Position numbers and translations under genes: made by a program
Shown: piece by piece, positions 52,615-61,576 of the stretch
Layout: each line of letters begins with the position of its first letter
How positions within the stretch are numbered: the first letter of the stretch is position 1
Notes under the pieces: generated by a model
Told to the model about the DNA's origin: nothing
Databases searched by the model: none
Seen by the model: only the letters and a program-made list of their open reading frames with translations
Assembly: GCA_029202665.1 (NCBI GenBank)
Contig: CP119326.1
Coordinates: forward strand, 558,001-622,000
Origin: Candidatus Brevundimonas colombiensis
GTDB lineage: Bacteria > Pseudomonadota > Alphaproteobacteria > Caulobacterales > Caulobacteraceae
Reading direction: 5' to 3'
DNA length: 64,000 nucleotides

Positions 52615-53838
52615 ATGAACCGCTGGATATTCCTGTTTCGACGCATGTCGCGCCAGCTGTGGTGGCGCGCCAGCCTGTACGCCGCCTTGGGCGTGGTCGC
52701 CGCCCTGGCCGCGGCCTGGGGCGCGCCCTTCGCGCCGCCGGTGCTGGCCGAGCGGTTCGGCGGCGATTCCGTCGAGGCGGTGCTGACCATACTGGCGTCC
52801 AGCCTGCTGGCCGTGGCGACCTTTTCGCTGGGGGCCATGGTCACGGCCTATACCAGCGTATCCAGCGCCGCGACGCCCCGCGCCGCCGCTCTGATCACCG
52901 GCGACGAAAGCACCCAGAAGGCGCTGGCCACCTTCGTCGGCGCCTTTCTCTACGCCATCGTCGGGGTCACGGCGATCAATGCGCAGTATTACGGGCCGGG
53001 CGGCCGGGCGATCATCTTCGTGTTCAGCCTGGTCGTGGTCGCCCTGGTCGCGTTTCGCCTGCTGACCTGGGTCAGCCGACTGACGCGGCTGGCGCGGTTA
53101 AGCCACACGGTCGAGCGGATCGAGGCCGAGGCCCAGGCCGCCCTGACGGCCGAGGCGAGACGACCCCGAATGGGGGCCTCGTCCGGCGTCCTGGACCAGG
53201 GGCCGGTCGTGACCGCGCCCCAGACCGGCTATGTGCTGAACGTGGACGTTCAACGTCTGCAAGCCACGGCCGAGCGGGCCGAGGGGCGGATACAGGTGAT
53301 CGCCCGCCCCGGCGCCTTCGTCATGCGCGGCGAGCCTCTGGCCCGGCTGAGCGGCGAGGCCGTCGATGCGGACGCGGTGCAGACGGCCTTCTCCCTGGGG
53401 CGCGAACGGTCGTTCGACCAGGATCCCCGCTACGGCCTGATCGTGCTGGGCGAGATCGCGGACAAGGCCTTGTCGGCCGCCGTCAACGACATCGGCACTG
53501 TCGTCGGCGTGATCGGTTCGGGGGTGCGGCTTCTGGACCTGTGGGCCGAAACGACGCCGGACGATCGGGCGCCCTGCGACCGCGTGCTGGCTGAGCCCTT
53601 GTCGGCGGACGATCTGCTGGACGACATCTTCGGCCCCGTGGTGCGCCACGGCGCCCACGATCTGACCAGCGCGGTTCGTTTGCGAAAGGCGCTGACCTCC
53701 CTGTCCGTTCATCCGGTCCTGTCGAACGCCGCGCAGGCCATGGATGCGCGGCTGATGCAGGATGCGGATTTCGCCAACGTCGCGGACATGGAACGGCTGC
53801 GGCGTTGCGGCGGCGGGGGCCGGACAAGGGCAGGCTAG
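52615..53838 (+). CDS. DUF2254 membrane protein
   Basis: 407 residues. Four TM helices in the first ~160 residues (LYAALGVVAALAAAWGAP, AVLTILASSLLAVATFSLGAM, ATFVGAFLYAIVGVTAI, IIFVFSLVVVALVAF), then a soluble cytoplasmic part with TAPQTGYVLNVDVQRL and DPRYGLIVLGEIADKALSAAVNDIGT. Matches the predicted membrane family DUF2254. Function unknown. It has a 242-bp divergent upstream region shared with ornithine decarboxylase, in which no clear operator is seen. Confidence 0.87.
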   Translation: MNRWIFLFRRMSRQLWWRASLYAALGVVAALAAAWGAPFAPPVLAERFGGDSVEAVLTILASSLLAVATFSLGAMVTAYTSVSSAATPRAAALITGDESTQKALATFVGAFLYAIVGVTAINAQYYGPGGRAIIFVFSLVVVALVAFRLLTWVSRLTRLARLSHTVERIEAEAQAALTAEARRPRMGASSGVLDQGPVVTAPQTGYVLNVDVQRLQATAERAEGRIQVIARPGAFVMRGEPLARLSGEAVDADAVQTAFSLGRERSFDQDPRYGLIVLGEIADKALSAAVNDIGTVVGVIGSGVRLLDLWAETTPDDRAPCDRVLAEPLSADDLLDDIFGPVVRHGAHDLTSAVRLRKALTSLSVHPVLSNAAQAMDARLMQDADFANVADMERLRRCGGGGRTRAG

Positions 53839-53929
53839 ACGAAATCCCTCGCGCCGTGCGATTAAGACTTGCCCAAACGCCTTCGTCGCGTCATGCGGCG
53901 CCCCTTCGCCACAGCCTCCTAGCGAGTTC

Positions 53930-54739
53930 ATGAGTTCATCCGCAGCCGCCGTCGCCCCCGGGCTAGTCCAGGCGCGTGACGTGTCGAAGACCTTCGGATC
54001 GCGAAAGGCGCTGGACGGCGTCTCGATCTCGGTCGCCTCGGGCGAGATGGTCGCCCTGATCGGGCCGTCCGGGTCGGGCAAGTCCACCCTGTTGCGCTCC
54101 ATCACCGGTCTGCAGTCGATCGACGCGGGCAAGGGAACCATCCAGGTCTTCGGCGAAACCGTTCAAAAGGACGGCCGCGTCACCGGCGCCGTGCGCAAGG
54201 CGCGCGGCAAGCTGGGCATGATCTTCCAGCAGTTCAACCTGGTCGGCCGCCTCAGCCTGTTCTCCAACGTCATGCTGGGCGCCCTGGGCCGCCTGCCGTC
54301 GTGGCAGGGACTTCTGGGGATGTGGCCGCAGGCGGACAAGGACAAGGCCATGGCGGCCATGCACCGCGTCGGCGTCAGCGACTACGCCGCCCAGCGCGCC
54401 AACACCCTGTCGGGCGGCCAGCAGCAGCGCGGCGCCATCGCCCGCGCCATCGTGCAGGGCGCCAAGGCCATCCTTGCCGACGAACCGGTCGCCTCGCTGG
54501 ACCCGGTGTCCGCCCGCAAGGTGATGGAGCTGTTGGTCGAGCTGAACAAGCGCGACGGCCTGGGCGTGATCGTCACCCTGCACCAGGTCGACTACGCCAT
54601 CCGCTACTGCGACCGGGTCATCGCCTTGCAGGGCGGCAAGATCGTCTATGACGGCCCTTCCACGGCGCTGGACCAAAAGCGCCTGATCGAAATCTACGGT
54701 CCCGAGTTCGAGGACGCGTTCTGGGAGACCAAGGCATGA
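53930..54739 (+). CDS. phnC: phosphonate/phosphate ABC transporter ATPase PhnC
   Basis: 269 residues from ATG 53930. Walker A GPSGSGKST, Q-loop QFNLVGRLSLFSNVMLGALGR (a PhnC-type pattern), signature LSGGQQQRGAIARAI, Walker B ILADEPVASLDP, H-loop VTLHQVDYAIRYCDR. First gene of phnCDE with 4-bp overlaps. No C-P lyase genes follow, so the substrate may be phosphate, phosphite or simple phosphonates. Confidence 0.93.
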   Translation: MSSSAAAVAPGLVQARDVSKTFGSRKALDGVSISVASGEMVALIGPSGSGKSTLLRSITGLQSIDAGKGTIQVFGETVQKDGRVTGAVRKARGKLGMIFQQFNLVGRLSLFSNVMLGALGRLPSWQGLLGMWPQADKDKAMAAMHRVGVSDYAAQRANTLSGGQQQRGAIARAIVQGAKAILADEPVASLDPVSARKVMELLVELNKRDGLGVIVTLHQVDYAIRYCDRVIALQGGKIVYDGPSTALDQKRLIEIYGPEFEDAFWETKA

Positions 54740-55749
54740 GCCTGTCCCGTATTGCCCCCACCCGCCGTCTGATGGCGGCGGCCGGCGCCGCCGTGATGAT
54801 CCTGGGCCTGGCCGCGTGTGGCGGCGGCGACAAGAAGACCGCAGGCGGCGCGCCCACGGAACTGACCTTCTCCATTCTGTCGGCGGAAGGCCAGGCCTCG
54901 GCCGGCCCGCTGTGGCAGCCGCTGCTGGACGACATGTCCAAGGCCGTCGGCGTGCCGGTGAAACCCTATTTCGGCTCGAACTACACGGTCCTGGTCGAGG
55001 CCATGCGCGGCAACCACACCCAGGTCGGCTGGTTCTCGGCCAAGCCTGAGGTCGAGGCCATCGACCGCGCCAACGCCGAGGTCATCGCCCGCACCGTCAA
55101 CCGCGAGGGTCTGGACAGCTATCAGTCGACCCTGATCGTCAAGAAGGGTTCGGGCATTACGCTGGACAAGGTTCTGGCGTGCGGCAAGCAGTACAATTTC
55201 GGCATCGGCGACGCCCAGTCGACGTCCGGCACGCTGGCGCCGCTGACCTTCCTGTTCAATCCTCGCGGCGTGGTTCCCAGCCAGTGCTTCAAGACGGTGC
55301 GCTCGGCCAACCACCAGGCCAACGCCTTCGGCGTGGCGACCGGCGTGATCGACGTGGCCACCTCCAACAGCGTCAACACCCTGTTCATGCGCAAGGAGAA
55401 CCCGCAGCTGGCCGCCCAGGTGGAGGACATCTGGACCTCACCCCCCATCCCAGAGAGCGGCATCGTCGTGCGCGAGGATCTGGACCCGGCGCTGAAGGAA
55501 AAAATCCGCAGCTTCTTCCTGACCTATGGCCAGGGCGAAGGCGCCGAGGCCGAGCGTCAGCGCAAAATCCTGGCGGACCTGGAATATTCGCGCTTCGCCG
55601 CCGCCGACGACAGCTATCTGGACCCGATCCGCGAGATGATCGCCGACCAGAAGCTGGGCGAGGCCCGCGCCAAGGGCGATGCCGCCGGCACGGCCGCCGC
55701 CGAACGCGAACTGCAACGCCTGCGCAGCCTGCGCGAGGTCCGGCCTTGA
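54736..55749 (+). CDS. phnD: phosphonate/phosphite-binding protein PhnD
   Basis: 337 residues. Signal peptide with lipobox (ILGLAACGGG). Periplasmic-binding type 2 fold with FSILSAEGQASAGPLWQPLLDD, VKPYFGSNYTVLVEAMRGN, YQSTLIVKKGSGI and GDAQSTSGTLAPLTFLF. The Ser/Thr phosphate-binding cluster is the last of these. The ATG overlaps the phnC stop (ATGA). Extracytoplasmic receptor for the PhnCE transporter. Confidence 0.93.
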   Translation: MSLSRIAPTRRLMAAAGAAVMILGLAACGGGDKKTAGGAPTELTFSILSAEGQASAGPLWQPLLDDMSKAVGVPVKPYFGSNYTVLVEAMRGNHTQVGWFSAKPEVEAIDRANAEVIARTVNREGLDSYQSTLIVKKGSGITLDKVLACGKQYNFGIGDAQSTSGTLAPLTFLFNPRGVVPSQCFKTVRSANHQANAFGVATGVIDVATSNSVNTLFMRKENPQLAAQVEDIWTSPPIPESGIVVREDLDPALKEKIRSFFLTYGQGEGAEAERQRKILADLEYSRFAAADDSYLDPIREMIADQKLGEARAKGDAAGTAAAERELQRLRSLREVRP

Positions 55750-56558
55750 CCGCAGCCGCGTCGCCCGCGCTGGCCATTCCGGCCGCGCCCAAGAAATCGA
55801 CCCTGGCCTGGGTCGCCGACATTCTGGTCTGGGGCGGCGTGGCGGCCGTCCTGCTCTACAGCATCGACGCGGTGGATCTGGGCAACATCTCGCGCCTGTT
55901 CGCGGGCAACGACAGCACCAAACTGTTCGTCCACGACCTGATGCGGCCCGACTTCGCCGACTGGAAGATGTTCGTCGCCAAGATGTGGGAGACGGTCCAG
56001 ATCGCCCTTTGGGGCACCTTCCTGGCCGTGATCCTGGGCATTCCGCTGGGTCTGGCGGCGGCGCGCAATATCGCCCCCGTCTGGATCGTGACGCCGGTGC
56101 GCTGGGTGATGAACCTGCTGCGTTCGGTGCCCGACCTGGTCATCGGCCTGCTGTTCGTGACGGCCGTCGGCCTTGGGCCTCTGGCCGGCGTGCTGGCCAT
56201 CACCCTGAACACGGCCGGCGTGCTGGCCAAACTGTTCTCGGAAGCCGTGGAATCCATCGACAAGGGGCCGGTCGAGGGCGTGCGCGCCACCGGCGCAGGC
56301 AAGCTGCACGAGATCGTCTGGGGCGTGCTGCCGCAGGTGGCGCCGCTATGGACCTCGTTCGCCCTGTACCGTTTCGAATCCAACAGCCGTTCGGCGACGG
56401 TGCTGGGTCTGATCGGGGCCGGCGGCATCGGCCAGGTGCTGTTCGACAGCATGAACGCCTTCGATTTCCGCGCCGTCTCGGCCATCGTGATCGTCGTCGT
56501 GGTCGCCGTGACCCTGATCGACACCCTGTCGCAGGTCATGCGCCGCCGCCTGCTGTGA
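55746..56558 (+). CDS. phnE: phosphonate/phosphate ABC permease PhnE
   Basis: 270 residues from a TTG that overlaps the phnD stop (TTGA); there is no ATG in the conserved N-terminal region. Six TM helices in the MetI-like permease fold. The coupling motif is EGVRATGAGKLHEIVWGVLPQVAP. Single permease gene; PhnE2 is absent, so it probably works as a homodimer. Confidence 0.92.
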   Translation: MTAAASPALAIPAAPKKSTLAWVADILVWGGVAAVLLYSIDAVDLGNISRLFAGNDSTKLFVHDLMRPDFADWKMFVAKMWETVQIALWGTFLAVILGIPLGLAAARNIAPVWIVTPVRWVMNLLRSVPDLVIGLLFVTAVGLGPLAGVLAITLNTAGVLAKLFSEAVESIDKGPVEGVRATGAGKLHEIVWGVLPQVAPLWTSFALYRFESNSRSATVLGLIGAGGIGQVLFDSMNAFDFRAVSAIVIVVVVAVTLIDTLSQVMRRRLL

Positions 56559-56581
56559 CGGCGGCGGTTCCGTTCGCGGGA

Positions 56582-56599
56582 CTGTCATAATCCTCTGCT
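56582..56599 (+). promoter_or_regulatory. candidate PhoB (PHO) box upstream of pstS
   Basis: A perfect CTGTCAT half-site, 4 bp, then CTCTGCT, which matches the second half only partly. It lies about 40 bp before the pstS ATG, a suitable place for an activator at -35. Confidence 0.42.
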
Positions 56600-56638
56600 C
56601 TAAAGCGTCGCGAAATCGATGCTCAAGGAGAGCCTTGG

Positions 56639-57709
56639 ATGATCCGCACCCTTAAACTGGCGGCTTCGGCCGCCGCCCTTCTGGCGCTTGCGGCCTGCGG
56701 CGACAGCAGCGGCGGCGGCGGTTCGTCCTCGGGAACCCGCTCGGGCATCTGGGCGGCGGGTTCGTCCACCGTCTTCCCGTTCGCCACCCGTGTCGCCGAA
56801 ACCTTCGCCCGCACCTCAAGCGGGGCGGCGCCGCGCGTCGAATCGCTGGGCACAGGCGGCGGCATCCAGGCCTTCTGCCAAGGTGTGGGTCCCAACACGC
56901 CCGATATCGCCAACGCCTCGCGCCAGATGAAGGCGTCCGAGTTCGACCTGTGCGCCAAGAACGGCGTCAAGGACATCGTCGAGATCAAGATCGGCTTCGA
57001 CGGCATCGTCATCGCCACCGCCCGCAACGGCAACGGCTTCAACTTCGAACTGAACGACCTCTATGAAGGTCTGGCCAAGGAAGTCCCCGGAGCCAACGGT
57101 CAGTTCGTCGCCAACCCGACCAAGACCTGGAACGATGTGAACAAGGGCCTGCCGAACCAGCGCATCCAGGTCTATGGCCCGCCGCCCACCTCGGGCACGC
57201 GCGACGCCTTCCTGGAGCTGGGCATGACGCCGGGCGCCAAGCTGGTGCCGGGGGTCAAGGCCATCGAGGGCGACAAGGATCGGTTCGAAGCCATCGCCCA
57301 CACCCTGCGCGAAGACGGCGCCTGGATCGACTCGGGCGAGAACGACAACGCCATCGTCCAGACCCTGACCCGCACGCCGGGATCCCTGGGCGTGTTCGGC
57401 TATTCCTTCCTGGAGCAGAACCTGGACACGGTGAAGGCCGAGACCATCGACGGCGTCTCGCCCACCGCCGACACCATCGCCAGCGGCGAATACCCGCTGT
57501 CTCGCAGCCTCTACATCTATGTGAAGAAGGCCCACATCGGCGTCATCCCCGGCCTGCAGCAGTTCGTGCAGGAGTTCCTGTCGGAAGGTTCGGCCGGCAA
57601 GGGCGGCTATCTGGCCGATCGCGGCCTGATCCCACTGCCGGAAGATCAGCTTCAGGCCCAGCGCGCTCTGGCCGCCGCCATGACTCCGATGGCGCGCCCC
57701 GCCAAATAG
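56639..57709 (+). CDS. pstS: phosphate ABC transporter substrate-binding protein PstS
   Basis: 356 residues, lipoprotein signal (LLALAACGDSS). IWAAGSSTVFPFATRVAE (phosphate-binding Ser), SLGTGGGIQAFC, NASRQMKASEF, PPTSGTRDAFLEL (phosphate-binding Ser/Gly/Thr/Arg) and SLGVFGYSFLEQN are typical of PstS. A good AAGGAGAG ribosome-binding site. It stands apart from pstCAB here, and phnCDE upstream suggests a phosphate-acquisition cluster. Confidence 0.94.
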   Translation: MIRTLKLAASAAALLALAACGDSSGGGGSSSGTRSGIWAAGSSTVFPFATRVAETFARTSSGAAPRVESLGTGGGIQAFCQGVGPNTPDIANASRQMKASEFDLCAKNGVKDIVEIKIGFDGIVIATARNGNGFNFELNDLYEGLAKEVPGANGQFVANPTKTWNDVNKGLPNQRIQVYGPPPTSGTRDAFLELGMTPGAKLVPGVKAIEGDKDRFEAIAHTLREDGAWIDSGENDNAIVQTLTRTPGSLGVFGYSFLEQNLDTVKAETIDGVSPTADTIASGEYPLSRSLYIYVKKAHIGVIPGLQQFVQEFLSEGSAGKGGYLADRGLIPLPEDQLQAQRALAAAMTPMARPAK

Positions 57710-57729
57710 GGGCGGAACCTACAGACGTG

Positions 57730-57771
57730 CCGCCCCTTCTTTCGCCGGCTCGCACCGGCTAGAAGGGGCGG
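57730..57771. terminator. large hairpin between pstS and galU
   Basis: An 11-bp stem, CCGCCCCTTCT/AGAAGGGGCGG, with an inner GCCGG/CCGGC stem. No T-run follows, so termination is uncertain. GCTAGAAG at 57758-57765 inside it resembles a Caulobacter -10 element and could be the galU promoter. Confidence 0.5.
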
Positions 57772-57792
57772 GATAACTGTCAGGAAACATTG

Positions 57793-58671
57793 ATGACCTC
57801 CACGCCCGCGCGTCTGCGCAAGGCCGTACTGCCCGTCGCGGGTCTCGGCACACGGGTTCTGCCCGGCACCAAGACGACGCCGAAGGAACTGCTGAACGTC
57901 GTCGATCGACCCATTCTGTCCTACATCGTCGAAGAGGCGCGCGAGGCGGGGATCGAACACATCGTCTTTGTGACCGGCCGCTCCAAAGGCGCCATCGAGG
58001 ACTATTTCGACCACCAGATCGAGCTTGAGGCCCAGCTGGAGGCCAAGGGCAAGACGGCCATCCTGGAGATGATGAACGCCGAACTGGCCAAGGCCGGCGA
58101 GATGAGCTTCACCCGCCAGATGCAGCCCAAGGGCCTGGGCCACGCCGTCTGGTGCGCGCGCGACATCATCGGTCATGAGCCGTTCGCCGTCATTCTGCCG
58201 GACGTCATCGTCGATGGTCAGCCGGGCGCGCTGAAACAGCTGGTCGATGTCTATGCCGAAACCGGCGGCAATCTGGTCGGCGTCGAATCCGTCGACATCG
58301 CCGATGCCCATAAATACGGCATCGTCGATCCCGAAAGCCGCGACGGCAACCGGATCACCATGAAGGGGATGGTCGAAAAGCCCGCCCCGGGCACGGCGCC
58401 GTCCAATCTGTCCATCGCGGGCCGCTACATCCTGCAGCCGGAAATCTTCGATCTGTTGGCGACGCAGGAGCGGGGCGCCGGCGGCGAGATCCAGCTGACC
58501 GACGCCATGGACCGGCTGATGCATCAGCAGAGCTTCACCGCCGTCGAATATGAAGGCGTGACCCACGACTGCGGCGACAAGATCGGCCTGTTGCGCGCCA
58601 ATGTCGCCCTGGCCCTGAAACGCCCGGATCTGGGCGAAGCGGCGCGGGCGGCGATTTCGGCCCTGCTTTAA
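57793..58671 (+). CDS. galU: UTP-glucose-1-phosphate uridylyltransferase
   Basis: Makes UDP-glucose for polysaccharides and lipids. 292 residues from ATG 57793. Nucleotidyltransferase motif AVLPVAGLGTRVLPGTKTT, PKELLNVVDRPIL, QPKGLGHAVWCA, VILPDVIVD, MVEKPAPG, and GGEIQLTDAMDRL. Stand-alone gene. Confidence 0.96.
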   Translation: MTSTPARLRKAVLPVAGLGTRVLPGTKTTPKELLNVVDRPILSYIVEEAREAGIEHIVFVTGRSKGAIEDYFDHQIELEAQLEAKGKTAILEMMNAELAKAGEMSFTRQMQPKGLGHAVWCARDIIGHEPFAVILPDVIVDGQPGALKQLVDVYAETGGNLVGVESVDIADAHKYGIVDPESRDGNRITMKGMVEKPAPGTAPSNLSIAGRYILQPEIFDLLATQERGAGGEIQLTDAMDRLMHQQSFTAVEYEGVTHDCGDKIGLLRANVALALKRPDLGEAARAAISALL

Positions 58672-58718
58672 GGCCCGGGCCACGCCTTACGCCTCACCTG
58701 CGGCGGGAGGGTGGGGCG

Positions 58719-58747
58719 TTGAGCCTGCTGCTCGCCCCTGCTAACCC
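58719..58747 (+). promoter_or_regulatory. candidate housekeeping promoter for fabI
   Basis: TTGAGCC (58719-58725), 14 bp, then GCTAACCC (58740-58747). Close to the Caulobacter TTGACGS/GCTANAWC pattern, ~27 bp before the ATG. Confidence 0.4.
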
Positions 58748-58773
58748 TCCGACAAATCATCAGGAGACATACA

Positions 58774-59595
58774 ATGGCGACGAGCGAAGGCTGGGACATG
58801 CCCACCGGAGACCTCATGAAGGGCAAGAAGGGCCTGATCATGGGGGTCGCGAACTCCAGCTCCATCGCCTGGGGCATCGCATCGCAACTGGCCGCCCAGG
58901 GCGCCGAACTGGCCTTCACCTATCTGGGTGAAAGCCTGGAGCGCCGCGTGCGCCCCCTGGCCGAAAGCGTCGGCGCTCGCTTGCTTATCCAGGCCGACGT
59001 CACCGACGACGCCTCGATGGACAAGGCGTTCGAGGAACTGGAGAAGGAATTCGGCACGATCGACTTCGTCGTCCACTCGGTCGCCTTCGCCAACAAGGAC
59101 GAGCTGAAGGGTTCGTTCGTCGACAACACCACGCGCGACAGCTTTCTGTTGGCCATGAACATCTCGGCCTTCAGCTTCGTGGACGTGGCCAAGCGTTCGG
59201 CCAGGCTGATGCCCAACGGCGGCTCGATGATCACCCTGACCTATCTGGGGTCGGAACGGGTCATTCCGAACTACAACACCATGGGCGTGGCCAAGGCCGC
59301 GCTGGAGGCCGCGACCCGCTATATCGCGCGCGACCTGGGACCGAAGAACATCCGCGTCAACGCCATCTCGGCGGGCGCCATGCGCACCCTGTCGCTGGCG
59401 GGGATTTCGGGCGGACGCGGCCTGCACTCCAAGTCGGCGCAGTTCTCGCTGATCAAGGAAGAGACCTCGATGGAGGGCGTCGCGGGCGCGGCCCTGTGGC
59501 TGTGCTCGGACCTGGGCCGGTCGACCACGGGCGAAGTCGTCCACGTCGATGCGGGCTTCCACGCCGTCGGCCTGCCGGAAGACATCGAAGCCTGA
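58774..59595 (+). CDS. fabI: enoyl-[acyl-carrier-protein] reductase (NADH)
   Basis: Last step of each fatty-acid elongation cycle. 273 residues. Divergent SDR motif GVANSSSIAWGIA, DVTDD, HSVAFANKDELKG, and the FabI catalytic pair with YLGSERVIPNYNTMGVAKAA (Tyr, Tyr, Lys). NAISAGAMRTLSLAGI follows. A start at an inner ATG (MPTGDLMKG, +9 codons) is also possible. Followed by a strong terminator. Confidence 0.96.
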   Translation: MATSEGWDMPTGDLMKGKKGLIMGVANSSSIAWGIASQLAAQGAELAFTYLGESLERRVRPLAESVGARLLIQADVTDDASMDKAFEELEKEFGTIDFVVHSVAFANKDELKGSFVDNTTRDSFLLAMNISAFSFVDVAKRSARLMPNGGSMITLTYLGSERVIPNYNTMGVAKAALEAATRYIARDLGPKNIRVNAISAGAMRTLSLAGISGGRGLHSKSAQFSLIKEETSMEGVAGAALWLCSDLGRSTTGEVVHVDAGFHAVGLPEDIEA

Positions 59596-59620
59596 TCCGG
59601 ACGGATCGGTGAACAAGGAG

Positions 59621-59649
59621 GGGCCGTCGGATCACCGACGGCCCTTTTT
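59621..59649 (+). terminator. rho-independent terminator after fabI
   Basis: Perfect 10-bp stem GGGCCGTCGG/CCGACGGCCC with an ATCA loop and TTTTT. Confidence 0.9.
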
Positions 59650-59687
59650 GCTTTCGGGGCGCCACGGCCCCGCCTATCCGTAGAGCC

Positions 59688-60860
59688 ATGACGACGCCGC
59701 GCCTGCCCCCGCCCGCCAGCTTCTCCGCCGCCGCCGTGGCCACCGTCATCGGCTTCGGCGGCACGGTCGCTCTGGTCGTCCAGGCGGGTCAGGTGCTGGG
59801 GGCCAGCCCCAACCAGATCATTTCGATGGTGACGGCCCTGTGTCTGGGCATCGGCCTGCCGGGGATGCTGCTGAGCTGGCGGTTCAGGATGCCGGTCGTG
59901 CTGGCCTGGTCGACGCCGGGTGCGGCTCTGCTGGCGGCCTCCACGCTGGGTCTGGGGTGGGCCAACGCCGTCGGGGCCTTCGTGTTTGCGGCCCTGTTGA
60001 TGGTGCTGACGGGGCTGCTACCCGTGTTGGGGCGGCTGGCGCAGAGGATACCGGCATCCGTGGCCTCGGCCATGCTGGCGGGCGTGCTGCTGCCGTTCGT
60101 GCTGAGGTTGTTCAAGGTCGCGCCGGAAGAGATGGGCCTGGCGGTCGGACTGCTGGCCGTCTTCATCGTCACGCGGCGGATCTGGCCCGCCTGGGCCCTG
60201 CCTGCCGTGCTGGTCGTCGCCTTTGCGGCGCTGGGTTTCAGGGGGGAGATCGGCCTGCCGCCGGGGACAGGCTTGTTCGGCGGTCTGTCCCCGGTCATGC
60301 CCGCCTTCGACTGGACAGTCGCGGTCAGCCTGGGTCTGCCGTTGTTTCTGGTCACCCTGGCCTCGCAAAACCTGCCGGGACTGGTGGTGTTAAGAGCCGC
60401 CGGATATGAGCCGTCCGCCAACCGCCTGATCTTCGCCACAGGCCTGACCAGCCTGATCGCGGCTCCGTTCGGGGCCCACGGCGTCAATCTGGCCGCCATC
60501 ACCGCCGCCATATGCACCGGGCCGGACGCCCATCCTGATCCAGCGAAACGATGGATTGTCGGGGTCATCTATGGTGGGTTTTATGTGGTGGTGGCGCTGT
60601 TCGCGGCGCCTCTGGCCGGACTGTTCATAGCCATGCCGCCTGCGGTGCTGGCGATCATAACGGGCTTGGCCCTGATCGCCGCCCTGACCGGGGCGCTGGG
60701 GGCCATGCTGGCCAAGCCGGACGAGCGGGAGGCGGCCGTCCTGACCTTCGCCGCCACGGGATCGGGCGTCGCCCTGTTCGGGATCGGCTCCGCCTTCTGG
60801 GGGCTGGTCGTGGGGTTCGCCGCCCTGGCGGCGATGCGCTGGATCAGACCGACGGCCTGA
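59688..60860 (+). CDS. BenE-family benzoate/H+ symporter
   Basis: 390 residues, 11-12 TM helices. The BenE-typical APFGAHGVNLAAITAAICTG followed by PDAHPDPAKRW, and SFSAAAVATVIGFGGTVALV at the N-terminus. Aromatic-acid uptake is the family role; no benzoate catabolism genes are adjacent in the window, so the substrate is uncertain. Confidence 0.9.
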   Translation: MTTPRLPPPASFSAAAVATVIGFGGTVALVVQAGQVLGASPNQIISMVTALCLGIGLPGMLLSWRFRMPVVLAWSTPGAALLAASTLGLGWANAVGAFVFAALLMVLTGLLPVLGRLAQRIPASVASAMLAGVLLPFVLRLFKVAPEEMGLAVGLLAVFIVTRRIWPAWALPAVLVVAFAALGFRGEIGLPPGTGLFGGLSPVMPAFDWTVAVSLGLPLFLVTLASQNLPGLVVLRAAGYEPSANRLIFATGLTSLIAAPFGAHGVNLAAITAAICTGPDAHPDPAKRWIVGVIYGGFYVVVALFAAPLAGLFIAMPPAVLAIITGLALIAALTGALGAMLAKPDEREAAVLTFAATGSGVALFGIGSAFWGLVVGFAALAAMRWIRPTA

Positions 60861-60878
60861 CCCAGCGTCGCTTCTTTC

Positions 60879-61144
60879 TTTGGCCTACCGCGCTCCGCGC
60901 TGCTTGAGGCCGGCTATTTGGCCTACCGCGCTTCGCGCTGCTTGAGGCCGGCTATTTGGCCTACCGCGCTTCGCGCTGCTTGAGGCCGGCTATTTGGCCT
61001 ACCGCGCTTCGCGCTGCTTGAGGCCGGCTATTTGGCCTACCGCGCTTCGCGCTGCTTGAGGCCGGCTATTTGGCCTACCGCGCTTCGCGCTGCTTGAGGC
61101 CGACTATTTGGCCTACCGCGCTTCGCGCTGCTTGAGGCCGGCTT
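60879..61144. repeat. minisatellite: seven 38-bp tandem repeats
   Basis: The unit begins TTTGGCCTACCGCGC and ends GCTTGAGGCCGGCTA; it recurs exactly every 38 bp from 60879 (60917, 60955, 60993, 61031, 61069, 61107). Only three or so base differences are seen (CTCCGCGC in unit 1, CGACTA in unit 6, CTTA at the end). Each unit has GGCCT/AGGCC arms around a GCGC-TTC-GCGC core, so each can form a hairpin. It fills the space between two convergent genes and ends at the DUF3597 stop. No spacers, so not CRISPR. Confidence 0.97.
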
Positions 61145-61523
61145 AGTCGCGCAGCGAGGCCGGGACCTGGCCGCCGTTTTCGGCCAGCTTGCGCCAGACC
61201 GCCTTGGACAGGGCGATGTTCTGTTCGGCCGAGCCGTGTTCCCCAGCGTGGACGTTAAGCTCCTCGGCCAGTTCCTTGCGGGCAGACAGGCTGGAATCGA
61301 GGTCGAGCAGCTTCAGCAGATCGACGATCGAGGTGCGCCAGTTGCCGCCGCCGCCCTTGTTGGCCGCCAGACCGCTCAGAACGGCTTCGACGTCGACAGG
61401 CGGCAGGGCCGCGGGCGCAGCAGTCGGCGCAGCGCCTGCCGGCGCGGCGGTCGGTGCAGGGGCCGGAGCCGCCGCAGGCTTGTGGTTGGTGATCTTGTTC
61501 CAGATCGAAGAGAAGATGCCCAT
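61143..61523 (-). CDS. DUF3597 domain protein
   Basis: 126 residues from the ATG at 61523. MGIFSSIWNKITNHK, then a Pro/Ala-rich linker, then the domain VDVEAVLSGLAANKGGGGNW...TSIVDLLKLLDLDSSLSARKEL. This matches the DUF3597 (LysM-associated-type small protein) family; no known function. The stop codon lies in the last minisatellite unit. Confidence 0.88.
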   Translation of the reverse strand: MGIFSSIWNKITNHKPAAAPAPAPTAAPAGAAPTAAPAALPPVDVEAVLSGLAANKGGGGNWRTSIVDLLKLLDLDSSLSARKELAEELNVHAGEHGSAEQNIALSKAVWRKLAENGGQVPASLRD

Positions 61524-61576
61524 TGGGGAGTGGCTCCTGTTGAGGTTGCGGACTAACGCAACCGGAACAGTATGGT

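Noticed and set aside
60879..61144. CRISPR array
   Set aside because: The 38-bp units are head-to-tail with no unique spacers and no cas genes, so it is a tandem repeat.
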